Shown here: positions 6,793-12,503 of the stretch, piece by piece
How positions within the stretch are numbered: the first letter of the stretch is position 1
Layout of the letters: the number at the start of each line of letters is the position of its first letter
Source of the DNA: Chitinophagaceae bacterium
Lineage (GTDB): Bacteria > Bacteroidota > Bacteroidia > Chitinophagales > Chitinophagaceae
Assembly (NCBI GenBank): GCA_003151295.1
Contig: PLXD01000669.1
Coordinates: 3,569 to 16,071, forward strand
Direction: 5' to 3'
Length of the DNA: 12,503 bases
Program-made: the position numbers and the translations under genes
Notes under the pieces: generated by a model
Seen by the model: only the letters and a program-made list of their open reading frames with translations
Told to the model about the DNA's origin: nothing
The model's database searches: none

Positions 6793-7538
6793 AGGGCCAG
6801 GTGTGACAGCACGATACCCGTGGCCACGGCGGCATTTAATGATTCAGCCTCCCCGATACGGGGAATGGTGATATGATGGGGTATCCGGCTGAGAAGGGAT
6901 TCCCTGATCCCCTTCGATTCATTGCCGATGACGATGATACCCCGGGATATCCGTTCCATCGTATAGATGCTGGTCCCGCCCAAAGCCGTCGCATAAACCG
7001 GTAGTCCCTTTTGTCTGTCAATATACGCTGCCGGGTCTTCATAGCTTACCTGCACCCGGCCGATACTGCCCATGGTCGATTGGACCGCTTTGGCATTGAA
7101 TACATCCGCGCTATCCGGGCTGCAAACTACACACCGGAGGCCAAACCAGTCCGCTATCCGGACGATCGTTCCCAGGTTGCCCGGATCCTGTATATTATCC
7201 AGCAACAGGCTGATCCCACTGCCCTGCTTCAGCGGGAGGCCGGTAAACGAAGGCTGCCTGAAAACAGCCAGGACCTGGTTAGGGGTCGCCAGAAAAGAAA
7301 TCCGCTCCAATTCCGAATTCCTGACTTCCACGATTTGGTGGGAAGATAAGGTCGCAAGCCTTTCACGGTTAATCTCCAGCCAATCCTTCACCGCATAGAG
7401 GGTCACCAATGGCAGATGGGGAGACATTAACAATTCGCTTACAAGCTTCGGCCCTTCGGCCACAAATACACCCTCCGGATCACGGAATTTTTTCTGGCCT
7501 AAACTTTGAATATATTTGACCTGCGATTTTACCAGCAT
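6789..7538 (-). CDS. TrmH (SpoU)-family RNA 2'-O-methyltransferase
   Basis: An S-adenosylmethionine-dependent RNA ribose methyltransferase of the knotted SPOUT fold. Counting from the start chosen here (249 residues), an N-terminal substrate-binding part (FVAEGPKLV, about 24-33) precedes the catalytic domain. Motif 1 is NIQDPGNLG (115-123), motif 2 GNESKG (205-210) and motif 3 ESLNAAVA (about 232-239), which form the cofactor knot. The frame stays open for 28 more codons upstream (to 7622). I prefer the ATG at 7538 because the family begins with a short leader such as MLVKSQVKYIQSL, and the extension would consume most of the divergent spacer. The RNA target (23S rRNA or tRNA) cannot be read from sequence. 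It is convergent with the permease gene (4-bp TTAA overlap) and divergent from tamL. Confidence 0.93.
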   Translation of the reverse strand: MLVKSQVKYIQSLGQKKFRDPEGVFVAEGPKLVSELLMSPHLPLVTLYAVKDWLEINRERLATLSSHQIVEVRNSELERISFLATPNQVLAVFRQPSFTGLPLKQGSGISLLLDNIQDPGNLGTIVRIADWFGLRCVVCSPDSADVFNAKAVQSTMGSIGRVQVSYEDPAAYIDRQKGLPVYATALGGTSIYTMERISRGIIVIGNESKGIRESLLSRIPHHITIPRIGEAESLNAAVATGIVLSHLAL

Positions 7539-7660
7539 TTTATTTCGTTTACATAAATAAGTTAACCCGGAGTCGTTTGCCGGAAAAGAGGTTCCGATCT
7601 GATCCTGCAAACCGATTTTCAATTTGAATAATCCGTAGCAACTGTCAATTTATCCAGCAT

Positions 7661-10015
7661 ATGCGTTATAGGCGGCAAGTTAATGTATCTTTTTTCAACC
7701 CTGCTGTTGTACTCATAGCGCTATTCTCCATATCCGTCTTTTCCTGTGTAGTCCCAAAAAAATACCCCCATTATAAGCCTTTTGTCTTTAACAATATTAT
7801 AAAGGTGGAAGGCGACATGAAGACCAGCGAGAAAAGGGATTTGGCCCAGCGTCTGGCCAACCAGTTGGATGACAGTCTCCGGACACAGATCGTCTCCCTG
7901 GGTGGCATCTATAAGAAACTCGTCAATCCCCCCGTCTTCGATTCGATGAATGTTCGCCGTTCTCTCGGCTTCATGATCGCCCTGCTCAATTCGCTGGGGT
8001 ATTATTCACCTTCTATTAAAGATACTTTCAGAATAGATACCGTACACCGGGATCAATACCGGGTGACGACCGACTTCCAGGTGAGGCCGGGTAAGAATCT
8101 GAAATTCGATTCCATCGGATATGCCCTGCAGACACCCCAGCTACAGGCATTGGCATTGAAATACAGGGATCAGTCCCTGCTCAAAAAGGGGCATCCTTAT
8201 TCCAAACAGGTCATTTCATCGGAACTAGACCGCCTGGTGGAGCTTTTTAAGAACAATGGCTATTACAAATTCTCCAAAGATGACATGGTCGTCGAGCGGG
8301 ACACCGTGGTAGCGGGCCTGATCGACCCCACCCTGGACCCCTTCCAGCAATTCGCGCTCCTCGAAGAGTTGAAAAAGAAAAGAGAGCATCCGACCGTCAA
8401 TGTAGTGGTCAAAGAACGGCTCATAAAAGACTCCACCCATATCACCAAATACTATATCGGCAAAGTGACCCTTCGTCCGGACAGGTCCCTGCTGGAGGAT
8501 ACATCTACTTCCCTTCCCAGCCATATCGACACCACCGTTGTTAAAAATATAACCATTATCAGCCAGACTGATAAGTTCAAACCGGCTTTCCTGGCCAGCA
8601 ATGTATTCCTGAGGCCCGGCAATTTATACAAACAGGATAATTATGACAGAACGTTAAGCCGGTTCAATCAAATGGGAGCCTGGCAGCAGGCGGCCATAAT
8701 CATGGTCCCTTCCGACAGCTCGGATTCGGTCCTGGATGCAGGTCTGGCCCTGTTCCCCGGTAAAAAGCAAAAGCTGAACGTCGACCTGGAAACCAGTCGA
8801 AATACCAATGACATCGTTACGGCCAGCAACCTGCTGGGAGTAGGCCTATCCTTTGGCCTGACGAACCGGAATACCTTCCAGGAATCCGTCCAGTCCACGT
8901 CCAGTATCCGGGGAGGCGTCGAATTCGGGTCGAATTTTATTCAGACCACCCAGGCCAGTTTTTCGCATGATATCTTTTTTCCCAAGGTCATCCCGACTCC
9001 CGCACCCTGGTTAAACAAGATGCTAAAGCTGGACAGGGTATCGGACAACTTACGCACCGTCCTGAATTTCAATACGGCTTATACAGACCGGCGGGAATTC
9101 TTCAAGCTTCTCACCTTCAATAGCTCCTGGGGATATGAATGGGCAAAGGTTAATAAACAGCGTTCGAGCACCCGATCCTTCATTTACAAGCCGCTGAATA
9201 TCGAGTATACCAGCCTGACCAAAACAGATAGCCTGCAAAAATTTCTGGATAGCATCCCCTCCCTAAACCTGGCTTTCAAGAGCGGCCTGGTCATCGGCCA
9301 GCAATTCATTTATAATTCCGTCCGGCAGATAGGCATCCATACCAATTTCTTCCATTTTAGCGCCGAAGAGAGTGGCGCAGCTTTAGGATTCATCAAATCC
9401 CTGGACGAAGGACCCCTCTGGCGTTATGTCAAGGGGGATATCGAATTCCGCCATCACATCGATTACAAAAAGACCGAACTCGCCTTCCGGGCCTATGCGG
9501 GAGCGGGCTGGGCATATGGAAGAGAAGGCTCGGGATATGAGCAGACGCTGCCCTTCTATAAGGCATTCTTCGCCGGCGGCCCCCAAAGCATGCGTGGATG
9601 GCAGGTGCGGCAACTAGGGTTGGGGTCTTCCAAATTCTATGACACGGCGGGAGCAGGTATATTAGACCGGTTCGGGGACGTGCAGCTGGAAGGCAATATC
9701 GAATACCGGTTCCCCCTGGGAACGGTGATCGGGATAAAGATCAAAAGCGCCGTGTATACGGATATCGGCAATATCTGGAACAGGCATGCAGACAGCACGA
9801 ATGTCGGCAGCGATTTCAAATTCAACCGCTTCTATAAAGAGTTCGCTGTCGACGCGGGTACGGGGTTACGCCTGGACTTTGACTATTTCCTGATACGATT
9901 TGACTGGGCCTATAAAATAAGGGATCCGCAGCGATATGATTACCCCAACCGGTGGTTCTATGATATGACATTGGGCGGCGGGCAGTTTCAGCTCGGCATC
10001 AACTATCCATTTTAG
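7661..10015 (+). CDS. tamL: TamL: BamA/TamA-family outer-membrane lipoprotein (Omp85)
   Basis: A 784-residue Omp85 protein. A lipoprotein signal ends at Cys29 (SVFSC), which distinguishes TamL of Bacteroidota from proteobacterial TamA. Residues about 40-360 hold POTRA-like repeats, recognisable as short domains with charged linkers. The C-terminal part (about 380-784) is a barrel with alternating aromatic strands. It contains the Omp85 loop-6 motif GGPQSMRGW (639-647, key R645-G646) and ends in Phe784, as barrel proteins recognised by the Bam machine do. The family inserts or exports proteins at the outer membrane, normally together with the inner-membrane-anchored TamB. No tamB follows within 2.4 kb on this side. 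The start ATG at 7661 directly precedes a good lipoprotein signal; there is no Shine-Dalgarno. The 122-bp divergent spacer to the methyltransferase shows only imperfect TAnnTTTG matches. Confidence 0.9.
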   Translation: MRYRRQVNVSFFNPAVVLIALFSISVFSCVVPKKYPHYKPFVFNNIIKVEGDMKTSEKRDLAQRLANQLDDSLRTQIVSLGGIYKKLVNPPVFDSMNVRRSLGFMIALLNSLGYYSPSIKDTFRIDTVHRDQYRVTTDFQVRPGKNLKFDSIGYALQTPQLQALALKYRDQSLLKKGHPYSKQVISSELDRLVELFKNNGYYKFSKDDMVVERDTVVAGLIDPTLDPFQQFALLEELKKKREHPTVNVVVKERLIKDSTHITKYYIGKVTLRPDRSLLEDTSTSLPSHIDTTVVKNITIISQTDKFKPAFLASNVFLRPGNLYKQDNYDRTLSRFNQMGAWQQAAIIMVPSDSSDSVLDAGLALFPGKKQKLNVDLETSRNTNDIVTASNLLGVGLSFGLTNRNTFQESVQSTSSIRGGVEFGSNFIQTTQASFSHDIFFPKVIPTPAPWLNKMLKLDRVSDNLRTVLNFNTAYTDRREFFKLLTFNSSWGYEWAKVNKQRSSTRSFIYKPLNIEYTSLTKTDSLQKFLDSIPSLNLAFKSGLVIGQQFIYNSVRQIGIHTNFFHFSAEESGAALGFIKSLDEGPLWRYVKGDIEFRHHIDYKKTELAFRAYAGAGWAYGREGSGYEQTLPFYKAFFAGGPQSMRGWQVRQLGLGSSKFYDTAGAGILDRFGDVQLEGNIEYRFPLGTVIGIKIKSAVYTDIGNIWNRHADSTNVGSDFKFNRFYKEFAVDAGTGLRLDFDYFLIRFDWAYKIRDPQRYDYPNRWFYDMTLGGGQFQLGINYPF

Positions 10016-10340
10016 TACTTCATGTTTTACTACGTCTGTAAGACACTATTATGTGCTGCGCTGTACGGATCTGTTGCGCGACGCCGCTGTACTTCCGGAG
10101 ATTGGACAACATGGAGTTGTAACTTTCATCTGCCGGGCTATATCTTTTATGAGTAAATGGGTTCCGGACGTAAGGCGTCTTTCGCATCAACAGCCCGTAC
10201 AGGCGCAAGACTTATTTACGCCTGCAGGTCTCTATCATTGGATGAAGGTGAGATTGCAGCACGATCGTAAGAGCATACTGTTGCCGGACCCATGCTATCA
10301 ACGGGCCAGAGCGGGACTATGCCGCATAGGAGGTACAATA
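10016..10340. other. 325-bp convergent spacer between tamL and truB without a convincing gene
   Basis: Both flanking genes end here. The plus strand has a long open frame (ATG at 10053, continuing into truB antisense to 10466), but its product resembles nothing I know and is rich in Cys, His and Trp. It ends only within truB, so I do not call it. A short plus frame (10022-10156) and a minus frame (10020-10208) are equally unconvincing. A 6-bp inverted repeat CAGGCG/CGCCTG lies near 10200-10225, without a T-run. I see no tRNA, no mobile-element end and no clear terminator. The length is unusual for this compact window, so a decayed gene or small RNA cannot be excluded. Confidence 0.5.
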
Positions 10341-11039
10341 TTATTTAATAGCAGTCAACTCGGCTTTAATATAAGCTTCCGCCTCCTCCATGCTCACTGC
10401 CTGATCCAGGGTGAATACCCCGATGCGGGTACGGCAGAGACTGCTCAAATAAGCCCCGCAGCCTAAGGCATCCCCTACATCCTTCGCAAGGCTTCGTATA
10501 TATGTACCCGTTGAGCAGACGACCCGGAAATGAACCACAGGCAATTCGATCCCGGTGATCTGGAATTCTTTGATAAAGACCTTGCGGGGTTCGGGCTGCA
10601 CATCTTCCCCTTTACGGGCCAGCTCATATAAGCGTCTACCGTCTTTTTTGATCGCCGAATGCATGGGAGGAACCTGTAAGAAATCTCCTGTGAACCGGGG
10701 AATGATCTGTGCCAACTGCTCAGCGGTGACAGCGGTAAAATCCTTATGATCCTGCGGATTGCTCTCCAGGTCATAGGTTGGAGTGGTGGCACCAAGTGTA
10801 AAATCACCGGTGTACTCTTTCTCCTGGGCCATATACTCATTGATCCGCTTGGTGAATTTTCCTGTGCATAAGATCAACAATCCTGTCGCTAGGGGATCCA
10901 GGGTTCCTGCATGCCCTACTTTCCTCGTCCTTACCTGGTTCCGGATCTTTTTGACCACGTCAAAAGAGGTCCAGTTCAAGGGCTTGTTAATGATCAGCAT
11001 TCTTCCTTCGTCGAAGACATTTTCGGGTCTTTTTTCCAT
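10341..11039 (-). CDS. truB: tRNA pseudouridine(55) synthase TruB
   Basis: TruB converts uridine 55 in the T-loop of nearly all tRNAs to pseudouridine. The catalytic Asp is D48 in GHAGTLDPLATG (42-53). Other family motifs are INKPLNWTSFDVV (17-29), KEYTG in the early central part, VPPMHSAIKKDGRRLYELAR (123-142) and STGTYIRSLAKDVG (about 175-188). At 232 residues it is the short form lacking the C-terminal PUA domain, usual in Bacteroidota. The chosen ATG (11039) leaves about 16 residues before the first motif, similar to relatives; an in-frame ATG at residue 14 would cut into it. It lies 101 bp downstream of the DUF58 gene in the same direction, but a promoter element in the gap suggests separate transcription. 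Confidence 0.96.
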   Translation of the reverse strand: MEKRPENVFDEGRMLIINKPLNWTSFDVVKKIRNQVRTRKVGHAGTLDPLATGLLILCTGKFTKRINEYMAQEKEYTGDFTLGATTPTYDLESNPQDHKDFTAVTAEQLAQIIPRFTGDFLQVPPMHSAIKKDGRRLYELARKGEDVQPEPRKVFIKEFQITGIELPVVHFRVVCSTGTYIRSLAKDVGDALGCGAYLSSLCRTRIGVFTLDQAVSMEEAEAYIKAELTAIK

Positions 11040-11043
11040 CCGC

Positions 11044-11051
11044 CAAAGATA
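11044..11051 (-). promoter_or_regulatory. TAnnTTTG element just upstream of truB
   Basis: On the minus strand TATCTTTG (11051-11044) is an exact match to the Bacteroidota -7 consensus. It lies only four bases before the truB ATG. No good -33 TTTG is visible about 20 nt further upstream. If used, transcription would start at or just inside the annotated start codon. Confidence 0.4.
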
Positions 11052-11140
11052 GCACTTGTCCGCTACTCATCGCAGATGCGGCTCCGCAGAAGGTCCCGGG
11101 AAAGCCTAAGGACGGAATGAACCGACCGGCTTTGTTTCCA

Positions 11141-12481
11141 TCAAATCGCCAGCCTGGCTTTTATCTCCAGGTATTTATTCACCGTGTCTACCGTCAGGCG
11201 TTCAGGCGCCGTTAAAATGGTGGTGATCCCGTGTTTCTGCAGCTCTTTGACGATCAATCGTTTCTCGAAAGCGAATTTCTCTGCAATCGTCTTACTATAA
11301 AGCCCTTCCAGGTCTTTCGCGTCGGTCTCCCGTATCTGTTGCAATTCGGTATTTTCAAAAAAGACCACCAGCAGCAAATGGTTCCTTGCCATGCTCCGGA
11401 TATAGGGCAACTGGCGTTGCAATCCGGACAGGGACTCGAAATTAGTAAAAAGGACAAGCAGGCTTCGCTGGGTAATACGCGTACGGACGAGTGCGTATAA
11501 CTTCTCGAAATCCGTCTCCATGAATTTCGTCTGCTGATTGTACAAGATTTCCAGGATGCTGCTCATCTGCATCGCCTTCCTGCCTGCCGGCAGGACATGG
11601 CCTATCTGGTCGGCAAAAGTGATCAGCCCGGCCTTGTCCTGTTTGATAAGCGCGACCCTGGACAAGATCAGCGTAGCATTGATCGCATAGTCCAGCAGGC
11701 TCAACCCATTAAATGGCATTTTCATCACACGACCTTTGTCGATGACACAATAGATCTGCTGGCTTCTTTCATCCGTATACTTGTTCACCATGAATTGGCC
11801 GCCTTTGCGTGCGGTGGCCTTCCAGTTGATGCTGCGGATATCATCTCCCCTGACATATTCCTTGATCTGCTCGAATTCAAGGCTATGACCCAGCTTACGT
11901 ATTTTTTTGCTTCCGCTTTCGGCCAGATTATGCGAATAAGCGAGTAATTCATATTGCTTCATTTGGAACCAGGATGGCAATACTTTCACTGTTTTTTCTG
12001 CATCCAGGACCGATCTTCGCTCCAGGATCCCGAACGGGCTTTTTATGAATACATTGATGGCATGAAAAACATATTCCCCCCTTTCGGTAGGCCGGAGCTC
12101 ATAGGTAAGCGACCGGTCCTCATTGCCGTTCAAACTGCAATGCAGTAAAAAATCCCTCCGTTGGAACTGATCAGGCAATTCATCTATAATTCGAAGCCAG
12201 ACCCGGAAGGGATAACGGTTGGTCAGCTCCAGGCTGACCTTATTCTGATCCCCGTTACTGAAGCGCTCGGACAGGGTCCTTCGAACCGGCACGGGATCCT
12301 TCCTCGAAAACAAGACCGTATAATCCAAAGCCACCAAAATGCCCAGGAACAACAGGAACAACTGGGCAACAGGAAACAGGAAGGAAGCCCCATAGGACAA
12401 CAGGAACAACAGGACGACCGCCACAAACAGCCCGTAGAACCGACGCGTAAAAAAAAGTGATTTATAAAATCGTTTCAACAT
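11141..12481 (-). CDS. DUF58 domain-containing membrane protein
   Basis: A 446-residue protein with two N-terminal membrane helices (about 15-33 and 36-54). A beta-rich region follows (about 65-170), then the DUF58 core. The core signature RGDDIRSINWKATARKGGQF spans 211-230. A von Willebrand A-like fold begins at YCVIDKGRVM (244-253); the metal-binding DxSxS motif of typical vWA domains is absent (D248 is followed by K-G-R-V). DUF58 proteins are usually encoded beside a MoxR AAA+ ATPase and are thought to act with it in envelope or stress functions; the exact role is unknown. The partner would lie to the right, outside the window. On the minus strand a TAA at 12496-12494 sits 12 bp before this start and could be the end of such an upstream gene, but only 22 bases are visible. 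Confidence 0.9.
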   Translation of the reverse strand: MLKRFYKSLFFTRRFYGLFVAVVLLFLLSYGASFLFPVAQLFLLFLGILVALDYTVLFSRKDPVPVRRTLSERFSNGDQNKVSLELTNRYPFRVWLRIIDELPDQFQRRDFLLHCSLNGNEDRSLTYELRPTERGEYVFHAINVFIKSPFGILERRSVLDAEKTVKVLPSWFQMKQYELLAYSHNLAESGSKKIRKLGHSLEFEQIKEYVRGDDIRSINWKATARKGGQFMVNKYTDERSQQIYCVIDKGRVMKMPFNGLSLLDYAINATLILSRVALIKQDKAGLITFADQIGHVLPAGRKAMQMSSILEILYNQQTKFMETDFEKLYALVRTRITQRSLLVLFTNFESLSGLQRQLPYIRSMARNHLLLVVFFENTELQQIRETDAKDLEGLYSKTIAEKFAFEKRLIVKELQKHGITTILTAPERLTVDTVNKYLEIKARLAI

Positions 12482-12503
12482 GAGGCTTCCAGGTTAATAA
12501 GAA

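Noticed and set aside
7539..7622. N-terminal extension of the TrmH-family protein (28 codons)
   Set aside because: The family start fits the ATG at 7538, and the extension shows no family similarity and would fill the divergent promoter spacer.
10053..10466. Plus-strand 137-codon frame after tamL
   Set aside because: Its last third is antisense to truB, the product is unlike any family I know, and no promoter element precedes it. Kept only as a finding to check.
12335..12420. Repeated CAACAGGAA-type units on the plus strand
   Set aside because: They are the reverse complement of Leu/Phe/Val codons in the two membrane helices of the DUF58 protein, not a separate repeat array.
1..12503. Mobile element, CRISPR, phage or defence system
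   Set aside because: No transposase, integrase, inverted-repeat ends with target duplications, spaced repeats or nuclease/effector genes were seen; nearly all bases belong to core genes.

Overview
The window looks like ordinary chromosome from a Bacteroidota bacterium, most likely of the Chitinophagaceae type (inference). The pointers are a type 9 secretion plug protein, a TamL-type Omp85 lipoprotein, several TAnnTTTG promoter elements typical of the phylum, and starts without Shine-Dalgarno sequences. I see no insertion sequence, prophage, CRISPR array, toxin-antitoxin pair or defence locus. I did not find a new multi-gene system.

Left part (1-3030): a siroheme and nitrite block. The large subunit of assimilatory NAD(P)H nitrite reductase (nirB, minus strand) runs off the left edge. 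Across a very AT-rich 195-bp gap it faces away from cobA (plus strand), whose product starts the siroheme branch that makes NirB's cofactor. cobA ends inside a perfect 32-bp palindrome that it shares with the convergent transaldolase gene.

Middle part (3031-5421): a TalC-type transaldolase (minus), then an SRP (4.5S) RNA gene (minus) with a recognisable promoter, closing helix and U7 tail, then the T9SS plug protein (minus).

Right-middle part (5422-10015): an FtsX/LolE-type permease that starts at TTG (plus), converging with a 4-bp overlap on a TrmH-family rRNA/tRNA methyltransferase (minus). The methyltransferase is divergent from tamL (plus), a large outer-membrane Omp85 lipoprotein.

Right part (10016-12503): a 325-bp stretch with no convincing gene, then truB (tRNA pseudouridine-55 synthase, minus) and a DUF58 protein (minus). 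A promoter element sits only 4 nt upstream of the truB start.

Two themes recur: cofactor supply for nitrite assimilation, and envelope biogenesis (T9SS plug, Lol-type permease, TamL). RNA-metabolism genes (SRP RNA, TrmH-type, TruB) lie between them. Most adjacent genes are divergent or convergent, so few operons are implied. The small-scale observations most worth checking are the two competing pairing partners for the SRP RNA 3' end, the shared palindrome at the cobA stop, and the nearly leaderless truB promoter.
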